In this document: in pieces, positions 43,856 to 53,137 of the stretch | Layout of the letters: every line of letters starts with the position of its first letter | Position numbering within the stretch: position 1 is the first letter of the stretch | Assembly (NCBI RefSeq): GCF_018224015.1 | Contig: NZ_JAGPOT010000021.1 | Span: forward strand, 39,698-103,697 | Length of the DNA: 64,000 nt | Source of the DNA: Pseudarthrobacter albicanus | Lineage (GTDB): Bacteria; Actinomycetota; Actinomycetes; Actinomycetales; Micrococcaceae | Reading direction: 5' to 3' | The notes under the pieces: model-generated | Database searches by the model: none | What the model was told of the DNA's origin: nothing | The model's input: the letters and a program-made list of their open reading frames with translations, nothing else | Program-made: the position numbers and the translations under genes

Positions 43856-44800
43856 ATGAAAGGGCCGTTGCTTGGTCGCCGGCGGATACTGGAGCTCGGA
43901 GCCGGGCTGCTGGGCGCCGCCACACTGGACGCGTGTGCGCCCGCGGAAAGCCGGCCGGAGGCCGGAACGGCAACCACAACTGCAGCCCAACAGCCTGACG
44001 GGATGACCGGGACGCCGTCGGCCGATCCCGCAGCCGCTCCGGACGGGCCTGAGGCGTCGGAGGAGACGGGTACGCAGCTGGAATTCAGGACCGGGTCCTT
44101 TGTCTCGGACTTCCGGCCCGGCGTCGCCACGGAATGGTCGGTGGCCGCGCCGCTGCTTTCCGGCCCGGCCGGGCAGCACAAGCTTCCCGTGGCGGTGTTC
44201 CTCCACGGCACCGGCAGCAGCAACCGTTTCATCTTCGACGTCCTCGGCGCCCAGGCTGTCCTGCAGCGGCACCTCGCTGAGGGCGGACTGCCCTTCGCCA
44301 TCGCAGCCGTGGACGGTGCCGACACGTGGTGGCACCCGCGCGCGGACGGTACCGACACCCAGTCGATGCTGCTCGCCGAGTTCATCCCCCTCCTCGCCGG
44401 GCAGGGGTTCGACACCGGCAACCTCGGCCTTCTGGGCCTGTCCATGGGCGGTTTCGGTGTGCTGCTGTTGGCCTCGCAGGGAAAGATCCCCGGGCTCCGG
44501 GCTGTCGCCGCCATGAGCCCCGCCGTCTCGGGCGACTACGACTCCAGCCTGGAGGATGCCTTCGACAGTCCCGAGGACTTCGCGGCCAATGACGTCTTCG
44601 CGCTCCGGCCGGAGCTGGCACCGCTGCCCAAACGGATCGACTGCGGCACCGACGACGCGCTCCTCGCCACGGTCCAGGACTACGTCAGCGGCCTCCCCGG
44701 CCCCCTCGAGGGAGGGTTCCAGCCCGGCGGCCACGAGGACGGCTATTGGCGGCTGGTCCTGCCCGATGTCGTTGCCTTCCTGGCCAGGCACCTGGCCTGA
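43856..44800 (+). CDS. Exported alpha/beta-hydrolase (esterase) lipoprotein
   Basis: 314 residues. Twin arginines in GRRRILELGAG and a lipobox LDAC with Cys27 suggest Tat-type export and lipid anchoring. A low-complexity Thr/Ala/Pro linker (30-72) leads to the hydrolase domain: VAVFLHGTGS, nucleophile Ser196 in GLSMGG and a histidine in GGHEDGYW, resembling esterase D/antigen 85-type enzymes. The substrate is unknown. ATG 43856. The stop codon lies in a 16-base tandem repeat shared with the yaaA leader. Confidence 0.85.
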   Translation: MKGPLLGRRRILELGAGLLGAATLDACAPAESRPEAGTATTTAAQQPDGMTGTPSADPAAAPDGPEASEETGTQLEFRTGSFVSDFRPGVATEWSVAAPLLSGPAGQHKLPVAVFLHGTGSSNRFIFDVLGAQAVLQRHLAEGGLPFAIAAVDGADTWWHPRADGTDTQSMLLAEFIPLLAGQGFDTGNLGLLGLSMGGFGVLLLASQGKIPGLRAVAAMSPAVSGDYDSSLEDAFDSPEDFAANDVFALRPELAPLPKRIDCGTDDALLATVQDYVSGLPGPLEGGFQPGGHEDGYWRLVLPDVVAFLARHLA

Positions 44801-44835
44801 TCGGGCGCCGGTAAGATCGGGCGCCGGTAAGATCG
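44799..44835. repeat. 16-base tandem repeat
   Basis: GATCGGGCGCCGGTAA occurs twice in tandem, plus GATCG, from the stop of the esterase gene to just before the yaaA start. It contains potential GGTAAG-type ribosome binding sequence for yaaA. Confidence 0.9.
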
Positions 44836-44839
44836 AACG

Positions 44840-45604
44840 GTGCTGATTCTGCTGCCGCCCTCCGAGGGCAAGACCCCCGCTGCCGGCGGCGACTCCGTCG
44901 ACTGGACCTCCCTGAGCTTTCCCGGGCTCACCACGTACCGGGCCAAGGTCCTGGAGGCCCTCGGGACGGTCAGCGCGCACGAGGACGCGCTGGCGCTGCT
45001 CGGCGTCGGCGCGTCGCTGAAGGCCGACGTCGAACGCAACACCCGGCTGCACGCCGAACCGGCGGCCCCGGCACACCAGGTGTATTCCGGCGTACTCTAT
45101 GACGCTCTCGGCTACGGCTCCCTCACGGCGGCGCAGCGGAAGAAGGCCGACGAGTCCGTGCTGGTCGTTTCCGCGCTCTGGGGCGCCATCCGCTTCGCGG
45201 ACCGGGTGCCGGCCTACCGGCTGTCGATGGCCACCGCGCTGCCCGACGTCGGACGGCTGGCCCCCTTCTGGAAGCCGCAGCTGAACGCCGCCCTTGCTGC
45301 CGCCACCGCCGGCGAACTGCTGGTGGACTGCCGCTCCAGCACCTACGCCGCGGCGTGGACTCCCCCGCCGGCGCAGACGGTTGCCGTGAATGTCTTCACC
45401 GAGGCTGGCGGCGTGCGCAAGGTGGTCAGCCATTTCGCCAAGCACACCCGCGGCGAGCTGGCACGCCATCTGCTGCAGCGCCGCGGCAAGGCGCCGCAGA
45501 CCCCCGCACAGCTGCAGAAGGCGGCGGCCGAGAAGTGGACCGTGGAGCTCATCGAGGGCACGGCCCGGAAGCCCCACACCCTCAACATCATCCTGCCCAG
45601 CTAG
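44840..45604 (+). CDS. yaaA: Peroxide stress protein YaaA family (DUF328)
   Basis: 254 residues. The signature LLPPSEGKTPA opens the protein, with VYSGVLYDALG, SALWGAIRFADRVPAYRLSM, WTPPPAQTVAVNVFTE and SHFAKHTRGELAR matching the family. In E. coli YaaA lowers intracellular free iron during peroxide stress and binds DNA. Starts with GTG 44840. A large palindrome begins immediately after its stop. Confidence 0.94.
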   Translation: MLILLPPSEGKTPAAGGDSVDWTSLSFPGLTTYRAKVLEALGTVSAHEDALALLGVGASLKADVERNTRLHAEPAAPAHQVYSGVLYDALGYGSLTAAQRKKADESVLVVSALWGAIRFADRVPAYRLSMATALPDVGRLAPFWKPQLNAALAAATAGELLVDCRSSTYAAAWTPPPAQTVAVNVFTEAGGVRKVVSHFAKHTRGELARHLLQRRGKAPQTPAQLQKAAAEKWTVELIEGTARKPHTLNIILPS

Positions 45605-45652
45605 CTCGCAGCAGTTGTCGTTTTGAGCCCTCAGAACGACAACTGCTGCGAG
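45605..45652. repeat. 48-base near-perfect palindrome (REP-like element or terminator)
   Basis: CTCGCAGCAGTTGTCGTT (45605-45622) is perfectly complementary to 45635-45652, and the pairing continues inward through one T-G wobble to a two-base loop, giving 23 pairs. It starts directly after the yaaA stop and lies before the convergent gene's stop. It has no U-tract, so it resembles an intergenic palindromic repeat as much as a terminator. Confidence 0.85.
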
Positions 45653-45667
45653 TCAGTTGGGAAGAGG

Positions 45668-46405
45668 CTAGACCCACTCGGCCGAGCGGACCAGGATGCA
45701 GCCGGAATCCGGGCAGAACACGATGTCGTCCTCGGCCGCGGCCTTGATCTCGGCCAGGTCGCCCGGGCTGAGCTGCATGCCGGAGCCTTCGGAGGTTCCG
45801 TGGAACAACCGGGCCGCGCCGACACCGCGCCGGGCGAGGGTCTTCTCATAGACCGCGAGCAGGCCGGACTCCAGGTCAGCGGCGAACCCGGCCCGGCGTC
45901 CCCGGACCACGGTGGCCTCGGCGGCGATCTCGGCGAGCGCCTCGTCCAGTTCGGCACGGATGACGCCGAACGAGCCCTGGATGTCATCGACGATCTGCTG
46001 CTGGGCCGCCTGCCGCAGCCGGAGCGAGTCCAGCCGTTCCAGGACCTCCAGCTCGACGTCCTCGAGGTCCGAGCGCCGCTTGTTCAGCGAGACGAGGTCA
46101 CGCTGCAGGGCAACCAGGTCCTTGGACAGGCCGGTGCCGCTGTTGAGCTTCGCCTCGTCGCGTTCGATCCGGGACGCCACCTGCTCCACGTCCGCCTCGG
46201 CGCGCTTGAGCTCAAGTTCGGCGTCGTGGACGGCCATCTTCGCACCACCCAGCTCGCTGTGGGCAACACTGAGTGCGGCTTCAAGATCGGTGATCCGGGA
46301 GTCGCTTTCAAGGGCCAGGCGGCGGTTGGACAGGGACTTGAGCTTCGCATCGAGTCCCTGCAATTCGAGCAACTTCAACTGTTCCGCCGGTGCTGCCTTG
46401 GCCAC
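45668..46405 (-). CDS. CT398/CdsZ-like coiled-coil protein with degenerate zinc ribbon
   Basis: 245 residues. A long antiparallel coiled coil (about 5-180) precedes a small C-terminal ribbon, the plan of the CT398-like family (Rv2229c in mycobacteria). The usual ribbon has two Cys pairs; here the first pair is replaced by GTSEGSGMQLS, and the second reads FCPDSGC rather than CPxCG, so normal four-Cys zinc binding is not possible. Role unknown. GTG start with GGAGGT 4 bases upstream. It lies 61 bases downstream of the NIF3 gene, and mycobacteria keep the two together. Confidence 0.88.
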   Translation of the reverse strand: MAKAAPAEQLKLLELQGLDAKLKSLSNRRLALESDSRITDLEAALSVAHSELGGAKMAVHDAELELKRAEADVEQVASRIERDEAKLNSGTGLSKDLVALQRDLVSLNKRRSDLEDVELEVLERLDSLRLRQAAQQQIVDDIQGSFGVIRAELDEALAEIAAEATVVRGRRAGFAADLESGLLAVYEKTLARRGVGAARLFHGTSEGSGMQLSPGDLAEIKAAAEDDIVFCPDSGCILVRSAEWV

Positions 46406-46466
46406 TATTACCTCCGCTTGTTCCCTTCCGGCCGGGGCCGGGCACCTTATCGGCGCTTAGTAGACT

Positions 46467-47411
46467 CTAGTCCCCGCCCGGAGTCAGAATGAAGTCCCAG
46501 GGGTCGCTGTTGGTGCTGCTGACCCGGATGTCCACCTCGTGGCCCTGGTCGGACAGGACGTTGCCGAGTGCCGCGGCCGCAGCGGGCAGCCACAGCCACT
46601 CGCTGGCGAAGTGCGAGACATCGATGAGGTACGGCCGGCCGTTGACGGCTCCCTCGCGGGCTTCCGACGCCGGATGGTGCCGCAGATCGGCCGTCACGTA
46701 AACATCGGCGTTGCTCGCCCGGACCGCGCCGAAGAGGGAATCCCCGGCGCCGCCGCACACGGCGACGCGCCGGATGAGGCCGTCCGGGTCACCCGATACG
46801 CGCACTCCGCCGGCCACGGCGGGCAGGATGCCGAAGACCCGGGCCGCGAAGTCGCCCAGCGTCAGGACATCCGGCAGGTCCCCTACCCGGCCGATGCCTT
46901 CCTCCGGGAGCCCGTTCATGGCCGGTGTCAGGGGTGCCACGTTCTGCAGCCCGAGCGCATCGGCCAGGACATCGGACACGCCGCCGACGGCGGCGTCGCC
47001 GTTGGTGTGGACCGTCAGCAGGCCCGTTCCCGACTCGATCAGGCGGTGAACGGCCTTGCCCTTGGCGGTGTTGGCCGCGACAGACGTCACACCCTTCAGC
47101 AGCAGGGGATGGTGGCTGATCAGCAGCTCCGCACCGAAGTCGATGGCTTCCTCGATCACCTCGAGCGTCGGGTCGACGGCGAAGAGGATCCTGGTCACCT
47201 CGGCCGAGGGATGCCCTGCGACGAGGCCGACCTCGTCCCACTCCTCGGCGAGGGATTCGGGCCAGAGTTCCTCGACGGCAAGCAGGATCGTACCGACGGT
47301 GGGGGCGTCCGTGTTGGTGGCAGCGGATGTGCCAGTGTCGATACCAGTGTTGGTGGCAGCGTCTCTGCCTCTGGCAAAGTCAGCTGAAACGTCGGTATTC
47401 ACAGGTTCCAT
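46467..47411 (-). CDS. NIF3/YbgI-family dinuclear metal protein
   Basis: 314 residues. Metal-site motifs are LLISHHPLLLKG (two His), VHTNGDAA (His, Asp) and YLIDVSHFASEW near the end (His, Glu). These proteins form hexameric toroids with a two-metal centre; GTP cyclohydrolase I type 2 activity is annotated often but not proven in general. The first 38 residues are Thr/Asp/Asn-rich with repeated ATNT patterns and probably disordered. ATG with GAGG close upstream. Co-oriented with the CT398-like gene. Confidence 0.92.
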   Translation of the reverse strand: MEPVNTDVSADFARGRDAATNTGIDTGTSAATNTDAPTVGTILLAVEELWPESLAEEWDEVGLVAGHPSAEVTRILFAVDPTLEVIEEAIDFGAELLISHHPLLLKGVTSVAANTAKGKAVHRLIESGTGLLTVHTNGDAAVGGVSDVLADALGLQNVAPLTPAMNGLPEEGIGRVGDLPDVLTLGDFAARVFGILPAVAGGVRVSGDPDGLIRRVAVCGGAGDSLFGAVRASNADVYVTADLRHHPASEAREGAVNGRPYLIDVSHFASEWLWLPAAAAALGNVLSDQGHEVDIRVSSTNSDPWDFILTPGGD

Positions 47412-47509
47412 GCCTCATTCTTACCCTATCCAGTGACCTGCCCCACAGCCGCCGGGCACCAGGATGCGGCTCCGGGAATCATCCGGGCAGTTCAACCATT
47501 GAAGAGGAC

Positions 47510-48034
47510 ATGAGAACTTTTGTCCTCGGCGGAGGCTGCTTCTGGTGCCTCGACGCCGTCTACCAGAAAACCAAGGGCGTCAGCTCGGTCATTTCGGGCT
47601 ACACCGGAGGCCATGACCGTGACCCCGACTACTACGCCGTGTGCTCCGGAACCACCGGCCATGCGGAGGTGGTGGCGGTGACATTCGACGAGGACGTGAT
47701 CCCGGCGGAGGTCATCCTGGACATGTTCTTCGCGCTGCACGACCCCACCACGCTCAACCGCCAGGGCTACGACGTCGGCACGCAGTACCGCTCCTCGATG
47801 TTCTACGAGACCACGGAGGAGAAGGTCCTTTTCGAGGAGGCGATCGAACGGAACCAGCAACTCTGGGCCGACCCGATCGTGACCGAGGTCAGCCGGCTGC
47901 CGGTGTTCCACGTCGCGGAAGCCATGCACCAGGACTTCTACGCCAAGTACCCGGGCGAGGGCTACTGCCGGGTGATCATCAACCCGAAGCTGGCCAAGGC
48001 AAGGAAATATTACTCTGCATGGCTTAATGCTTAG
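47510..48034 (+). CDS. msrA: Peptide methionine-S-sulfoxide reductase A
   Basis: 174 residues. The catalytic motif GGGCFWCLD holds the nucleophilic Cys, followed by SGYTGGHDRDPDYYAVCSGTTGHAE and DPTTLNRQGYDVGTQYRS. A second Cys in GEGYCRVI near the C-terminus may act as resolving residue. It repairs methionine S-sulfoxide. ATG 47510 with GAAGAGG 3-4 bases upstream. Adjacent to cysK and cysE, all in sulfur metabolism in the broad sense, but 70 bases apart. Confidence 0.96.
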   Translation: MRTFVLGGGCFWCLDAVYQKTKGVSSVISGYTGGHDRDPDYYAVCSGTTGHAEVVAVTFDEDVIPAEVILDMFFALHDPTTLNRQGYDVGTQYRSSMFYETTEEKVLFEEAIERNQQLWADPIVTEVSRLPVFHVAEAMHQDFYAKYPGEGYCRVIINPKLAKARKYYSAWLNA

Positions 48035-48104
48035 CTAGGGCCCGCGCGGGCTCGTTAGGCTGACCCCAGCACCCACCCGCTTCTTCAGACAGGCACCCAT
48101 ACAC

Positions 48105-49040
48105 ATGGCACGGATCTATGACGATGTTACCCAGCTGGTTGGCGGCACCCCGCTGGTCCGGCTCAACCGGCTCACCGAGGGCCTGGACGCCACGGTGGCC
48201 GTCAAGCTGGAGTTCTTCAACCCGGCCAACAGCGTCAAGGACCGCATCGGCGTAGCCATTGTCGATGCTGCCGAGAAGTCCGGTGCCCTGAAGCCCGGCG
48301 GGACCATCGTCGAAGGGACCTCCGGAAACACCGGCATCGCCCTGGCCATGGTGGGCGCGGCACGCGGCTACAAAGTCATCCTGACCATGCCGGAAACCAT
48401 GTCCACGGAACGCCGTGTCATGCTCCGCGCCTACGGCGCCGAAATCGTGCTGACCCCCGGCTCCGAGGGCATGCGCGGCGCCGTCGAGAAGGCCCAGGAG
48501 ATCGTGGCCAACACGGAAAACTCCATCTGGGCCCAGCAGTTCGCCAACGAAGCCAACCCCGAGATCCACCGCACCACCACCGCGGAGGAAATCTGGACCG
48601 ACACGGACGGCAAGGTGGACATCTTTGTGTCCGGCATCGGCACCGGCGGAACCATCACCGGCGTCGGACAGGTCCTCAAGGAGCGCAAGCCCGGCGTCCA
48701 GATCGTTGCCGTCGAGCCGAAGGATTCCGCAATCCTGAACGGCGGCCCCGCGGGTCCGCACAAGATCCAGGGCCTCGGCGCCAACTTCGTTCCGGAAATC
48801 CTGGACACCGACGTCTACGACGAGGTCCTGGACGCCACCCTGGAGGATTCCGTCCGCGTCGCCCGTGACCTCGGCATCCAGGAAGGCATCCTGGGCGGCA
48901 TTTCCTCCGGCGCGATCGTCTGGGGAGCCCTCGAACTGGCCAAGCGCCCGGAGAACGCCGGTAAGCTCATTGTTGCCGTGGTCTGCGACTTCGGTGAGCG
49001 CTACATCTCCACCGTGCTGTACGACGACATCCGCGGCTGA
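48105..49040 (+). CDS. cysK: Cysteine synthase A (O-acetylserine sulfhydrylase)
   Basis: 311-residue PLP enzyme making cysteine from O-acetylserine and sulfide. The PLP lysine is in [11 protein letters not shown], substrate loop [12 protein letters not shown], phosphate loop [10 protein letters not shown] and the serine near the end in GGISSGAI. The length is standard. cysE follows 40 bases later and supplies the substrate; the C-terminal Ile of CysE would allow the cysteine synthase complex. ATG 48105. Confidence 0.97.
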   Translation: MARIYDDVTQLVGGTPLVRLNRLTEGLDATVAVKLEFFNPANSVKDRIGVAIVDAAEKSGALKPGGTIVEGTSGNTGIALAMVGAARGYKVILTMPETMSTERRVMLRAYGAEIVLTPGSEGMRGAVEKAQEIVANTENSIWAQQFANEANPEIHRTTTAEEIWTDTDGKVDIFVSGIGTGGTITGVGQVLKERKPGVQIVAVEPKDSAILNGGPAGPHKIQGLGANFVPEILDTDVYDEVLDATLEDSVRVARDLGIQEGILGGISSGAIVWGALELAKRPENAGKLIVAVVCDFGERYISTVLYDDIRG

Positions 49041-49080
49041 GTCCGCCCCGCTGTCCCACGATTCCTGTAGAAAGGTCTTT

Positions 49081-49665
49081 GTGAGCTTTTTCGCAAGACT
49101 CAAGGAAGACCTCGACGCCGCCCGGTCACACGACCCGGCGGCCCGAGGTTCTTTTGAGAACTTCTTTGCCTACTCCGGACTGCACGCGATCTGGGCCCAC
49201 CGCCTGACGCACCGGCTGTGGCAGAACCCGGCCCTGCGGTTCCCTGCCCGGCTGGTTTCCCAGCTGGCACGGTTCGCCACGGGGATCGAGATCCACCCCG
49301 GCGCCACCATCGGCCGGCGGTTCTTCATCGACCACGGGATGGGCGTCGTCATCGGCGAGACGGCCGAAATCGGCGAGGACGTGATGATCTATCACGGCGT
49401 GACCCTCGGCGGGCGTTCCCTGGCGAAGGTCAAGCGGCACCCCACCATCGAGGACCGCGTGGTGATCGGCGCCGGGGCCAAGATCCTGGGGCCCATCACC
49501 ATCGGCAGGGACAGCGCCGTGGGCGCAAACGCCGTCGTGGTCAAGGACGCGCCGGCCGAATCGATCCTTACCGGTGTGCCGGCCACGTGGCGCCACCGCG
49601 ACGCGCAGCGTGAGACCAAGCCGGCCGTGGATCCCGCCGAGTACGTTATCGACTACCACATTTAG
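49081..49665 (+). CDS. cysE: Serine O-acetyltransferase
   Basis: 194 residues, the short bacterial form. Left-handed beta-helix hexapeptides occupy the C-terminal half: [24 protein letters not shown], with catalytic Asp-His in IDHG, then YHGVTLGG and KILGPITIG. The protein ends in DYHI; a terminal Ile is the residue that inserts into the CysK active site in the known complex. GTG start with AGAAAGG 4 bases upstream. Second gene of cysK-cysE. Confidence 0.97.
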   Translation: MSFFARLKEDLDAARSHDPAARGSFENFFAYSGLHAIWAHRLTHRLWQNPALRFPARLVSQLARFATGIEIHPGATIGRRFFIDHGMGVVIGETAEIGEDVMIYHGVTLGGRSLAKVKRHPTIEDRVVIGAGAKILGPITIGRDSAVGANAVVVKDAPAESILTGVPATWRHRDAQRETKPAVDPAEYVIDYHI

Positions 49666-49699
49666 ATCCGGCCCACCGGCCCGCCGGACGCTCTGCCCG

Positions 49700-50533
49700 C
49701 TACGCCGGAAACCGCCTGTAGATGGTCCAGACCACGACGTCGAACACCCTGTCCGGCAGCAGGCGCCGCAGCAGCAGCAGGGCCCGCGCGCTCCCGCCCA
49801 CCGGATAACGGGTCCTGGGGCGGGACGATGTCGCGGCGTGGATAATCGCGTCGGCAACCACCTCGGGCCGCGTGGAGAGTGCGGCTTTGTCCGTGGTGGC
49901 AAGCGCCGCCGCCATGACCCTGGCCTGCTCCGCGTACGGCCCGGTCCCGGATGTGGCCCGCAGGCCCCGGGCGGAGATCGCACCCCATTCGGATTGGGTG
50001 CCTCCCGGCTCGATGATGGACACGCCGATGCCATGGGGCTTGAGTTCCATCCGCAGGGAATCGCTGAGACCCTCGACGGCGAACTTCGTAGCGTGGTACC
50101 AGGCACCGAGCGGCTCATACATCTTCCCGCCCATGGAGGAAACATTGATGATCCTCCCGGCGCCCGCGGCCCGCATGGCAGGAATGACCAGCTGCGTCAT
50201 CCGGGCCAGGCCGAAGACGTTGACGTCGAACTGGCGCCGGCCCTCCGCGGGCTCCACCTCCTCGAGCGAGCCGTAGGAACCGTAGCCGGCGTTGTTCACG
50301 AGGACGTCAATCCGCCCGTGGGCCGCGATGACCCCGCCGACGGCGGCGCTCATGGACTCCTCATGTGTCACATCCAGCGCCACAATCCTGACCCCGTGGG
50401 CCGCCAAGGGCTCCATCTTCTCCACCCGCCGGGCCCCGGCATAGACGGTGAAGCCGTGCGCGGCGAGCTTCTTCGCGGTTTCAAAGCCGATCCCGGTGGA
50501 GGCACCGGTGACAATCGCTACGGGCTGGGTCAT
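49700..50533 (-). CDS. Short-chain dehydrogenase/reductase
   Basis: 277 residues. TGASTGIG at 9-16, NNAG in VLVNNAGYGS, Ser in INVSSMGGK and YHATK make a classical SDR. AGARRVEKM after strand 2 favours NADP(H). The C-terminal ~45 residues (RYPVGGSARALLLLRRLLP) are typical of the retinol-dehydrogenase/17-beta-HSD-like group of actinobacteria; substrate unknown. ATG 50533. It lies between cysE (convergent) and gnd (upstream on the same strand, 173 bases away with nothing recognised between). Confidence 0.88.
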   Translation of the reverse strand: MTQPVAIVTGASTGIGFETAKKLAAHGFTVYAGARRVEKMEPLAAHGVRIVALDVTHEESMSAAVGGVIAAHGRIDVLVNNAGYGSYGSLEEVEPAEGRRQFDVNVFGLARMTQLVIPAMRAAGAGRIINVSSMGGKMYEPLGAWYHATKFAVEGLSDSLRMELKPHGIGVSIIEPGGTQSEWGAISARGLRATSGTGPYAEQARVMAAALATTDKAALSTRPEVVADAIIHAATSSRPRTRYPVGGSARALLLLRRLLPDRVFDVVVWTIYRRFPA

Positions 50534-50706
50534 TTCCGGGCTCCTCGGGTGGCGGGACAGCCGGCGGCTTAAACTCCAACGGCCGGCGCCTCCCAGAGTA
50601 ACGGGAAGGACCGGCCGTCCGCAGTGGCACGGGGAGTCCGGGCAGAGTGGGGCAGCCGGGTCCCTGCGTGGCGACGAAGTCGACACGAAAGGGCCTGCCC
50701 CAATCC

Positions 50707-52143
50707 CTAGTGGGTGTCCACTGCCTCTATCTCGGACTTGTCCTCGCCCCAGAGGGTGTGGAACGTGCCCCCGGCATCGATCCGGCCGTAGGTGTGGGCG
50801 CCGAAGAGGTCGCGCTGGCCCTGGATCACGGCAGCCGGGAGGCGCTTGCGGCGCAGGCCGTCGTAGTAGGCCAGCGAGGAGGAGAACACCGGCACCGGGA
50901 TGCCGAGCTGCACCGCCGTGGAGACCACCCGGCGCCACGCCGGAAGGACCTCCGCGATCGCCTTGGTGAAGGCGGGGGCGAAGAGCAGGTTGGCCGGCTT
51001 GTCCTCCAGCGCGTAGGCGTTGGTGATCTCCTTGAGCAGCTCCGCGCGGATGATGCAGCCGCCGCGCCACAGCGAGGCGATCTCGTCCAGCTTCAGGTCC
51101 CAGCCGTATTCCGTCGCGGCGGACGTGAGCATGTCCAGTCCCTGGGCGTAGGAGACCAGCTTGGAGGCGTACAGTGCCTGGCGGACGTCCTCGACGAAGC
51201 CCTCGGGGACCTCGATGTCGGCCTCTCCGCCGGCCAGCAGTTCCTGGGCCAGCTTGCGCTGCTCCGTCTGGGAGGACAGGGCGCGGGCGAACACCGATTC
51301 GGCGATGCCCGACGTCGGGGAGCCCAGTTCGAGGGCGGAGATGACCGTCCAGCGGCCGGTGCCCTTCTGCCCGGCGGCGTCCACCACGACGTCGACGAAC
51401 GGCTTGCCGGTCTTCGCGTCGACGTGGCCGAGGACCTCGGCGGAGATCTCGATCAGGAAGGAGGCGAGGTCTCCCTTGTTCCATTCGGTGAAGATCTTCG
51501 CCTGCTCGGCCGGTTCGATCCCCGCGCCGGAGCGCAGCAGGTCGAAGGCCTCGCCGATGACCTGCATGTCCGCGTATTCGATGCCGTTGTGGACCATCTT
51601 GACGAAGTGGCCGGCGCCGTCGGTGCCGATCCAGGCGCAGCACGGCTTGCCGTCCACGTGCGCGGCGATCTTTTCCAGCAGCGGTCCCAGGGCGTCGTAG
51701 GACTCCTTCGAGCCGCCGGGCATGATCGAGGGCCCGTTCAGGGCGCCTTCCTCGCCGCCGGAGACGCCGATGCCGACGAAGTGCAGGTCCTTCTTGGCCA
51801 GTGCGGCTTCGCGGCGGCGGGTGTCCTCGAAGTGGGAGTTGCCGGCGTCGATGATGATGTCGCCGGCCTCCAGCAGCGGCTCGAGCTGCTCGATCACGGA
51901 GTCGACCGGCTTGCCGGCCTTGACCATGATGAGGACGCGGCGGGGCTTCTCCAGCGAGTCAACGAGCTCCTGGAGCGTCTCCGTGCGGACAAAATCGCCG
52001 TCCGTGCCGTGCTTTTCCAGCAGCGCGTCGGTCTTCTCCACCGAGCGGTTGTGCAGGGCAACGGTGAAGCCGTTCCGGGCCAGGTTGCGGGCGAGGTTGG
52101 CCCCCATCACCGCAAGGCCGGTGACACCGATGTGTGCTGACAT
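50707..52143 (-). CDS. gnd: 6-phosphogluconate dehydrogenase (decarboxylating)
   Basis: 478 residues, the long form. Nucleotide loop GVTGLAVMGANLARN, NADP-type HNRS, substrate motif GIGVSGGEEGALNGPSIMPGG, catalytic Lys/Asn in HFVKMVHNGIEYADMQ and the C-terminal LFGAHTYGRID. It converts 6-phosphogluconate to ribulose-5-phosphate, CO2 and NADPH. ATG 52143 with GGAG 7 bases upstream. Divergent from a GntR regulator 238 bases away; in that gap GTCCCGC/GCGGGAC (52182-52202) is a small inverted repeat. Confidence 0.97.
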   Translation of the reverse strand: MSAHIGVTGLAVMGANLARNLARNGFTVALHNRSVEKTDALLEKHGTDGDFVRTETLQELVDSLEKPRRVLIMVKAGKPVDSVIEQLEPLLEAGDIIIDAGNSHFEDTRRREAALAKKDLHFVGIGVSGGEEGALNGPSIMPGGSKESYDALGPLLEKIAAHVDGKPCCAWIGTDGAGHFVKMVHNGIEYADMQVIGEAFDLLRSGAGIEPAEQAKIFTEWNKGDLASFLIEISAEVLGHVDAKTGKPFVDVVVDAAGQKGTGRWTVISALELGSPTSGIAESVFARALSSQTEQRKLAQELLAGGEADIEVPEGFVEDVRQALYASKLVSYAQGLDMLTSAATEYGWDLKLDEIASLWRGGCIIRAELLKEITNAYALEDKPANLLFAPAFTKAIAEVLPAWRRVVSTAVQLGIPVPVFSSSLAYYDGLRRKRLPAAVIQGQRDLFGAHTYGRIDAGGTFHTLWGEDKSEIEAVDTH

Positions 52144-52381
52144 CAAAAACTCCAATTCATTCTGTGCAACGAGTGCAATGCGTCCCGCGATTGCTGCGGG
52201 ACACGCTTCGTGGGATCAGTGGCTGTCAATAAACCATATGTATTCGGGCGGCGATGGGAAAGCGGTGCCCATCTTTCGGAATACGGCACGTCCTGACCAG
52301 TCTATGATTTCCGGGCCCTCTCCGCCGCTCAGGGCCCGATCGGCGTCGGAAATCGCCATGCGCAGCATTATGCTTACGACT

Positions 52382-53110
52382 ATGTCAACCAGCCTCCACC
52401 ACCGTGCCATTGAGCACCTCGGGACCCGCATCGTCGCGGGCGACCTCCCCGCCGGCCACGTCATGCTGGCCGAGCAGCTCGAAGCCGAGCTGAAGGTCTC
52501 CCGTTCCGTGGTCCGTGAGGCGGTCCGCGTCCTGCAGTCCCTGGGCCTTGTCGAAACCGTCAAGCGTGTGGGGATCCGGGTCCTGCCGGCCAGCCGCTGG
52601 AACCCGTTCGATCCCCAGGTGATCCGCTGGCGCCTGGCCGGCGAGGGGCGCGGCGCGCAGCTGCGCTCCCTCGCCGAGCTGCGCACCGCCGTCGAACCGG
52701 TGGCCGCCGAACTCGCCGCCGTCAACGCTCCTGTTGAGCTCCGGCGTGAGCTCGTGGAGGTTTCGCACGCCATGCGCGACGCCGGCCAGTCCGGTGACGT
52801 GCCCCGCTTCCTGGAGCTGGATATCCAGTTCCACTCCCTGCTGCTGGCAGGCTCCGGCAACGAGATGTTCGCCAATATGGCCGGCCAGGTGGCCGAAACG
52901 CTGACCGGACGCACCATTCACGGCCTCATGCCGGACCACCCGCGCGCCACCGCGCTTCAGTGGCACGTGGAGGTGGCGGAGGCAATTGCCGCCGGCGACG
53001 CCGCCAGGGCACGCGAGGCGTCGAACAGGATCATGCGCGGCTCCATCTCTGAGCTGGAGCCGGCCTGGAAGGACCAGCCCAGGGTGTTCGTTCCGCTCCC
53101 GAGCCGCTGA
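52382..53110 (+). CDS. GntR-family (FadR/FCD) transcriptional regulator
   Basis: 242 residues. The N-terminal winged helix (about 5-70) has LAEQLEAELKVSRSVVREAVRVLQSLGLV; the C-terminal FCD domain has ELDIQFHSLLLAGSGN and a later WHVEVAEAIAAGD with metal-binding Asp/His residues. FCD ligands are often sugar acids. Lying divergent from gnd and convergent with idnD, it is a likely gluconate-type regulator (GntR/GntR1 of corynebacteria act on gnd). ATG 52382; another ATG is at 52370. Confidence 0.9.
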   Translation: MSTSLHHRAIEHLGTRIVAGDLPAGHVMLAEQLEAELKVSRSVVREAVRVLQSLGLVETVKRVGIRVLPASRWNPFDPQVIRWRLAGEGRGAQLRSLAELRTAVEPVAAELAAVNAPVELRRELVEVSHAMRDAGQSGDVPRFLELDIQFHSLLLAGSGNEMFANMAGQVAETLTGRTIHGLMPDHPRATALQWHVEVAEAIAAGDAARAREASNRIMRGSISELEPAWKDQPRVFVPLPSR

Positions 53111-53137
53111 GGCCCGCGGCCCGCGGCCCCGACAGGG

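Noticed and set aside
44799..44835. Possible CRISPR-like repeats (also 60830-60861 and 27938-27964)
   Set aside because: Two or three short head-to-tail copies with no spacers and no cas genes.
49700..51643. 647-codon minus-strand frame fusing gnd sequence to the SDR
   Set aside because: The upstream half is gnd in a wrong frame; gnd and the SDR each have their own start and stop.
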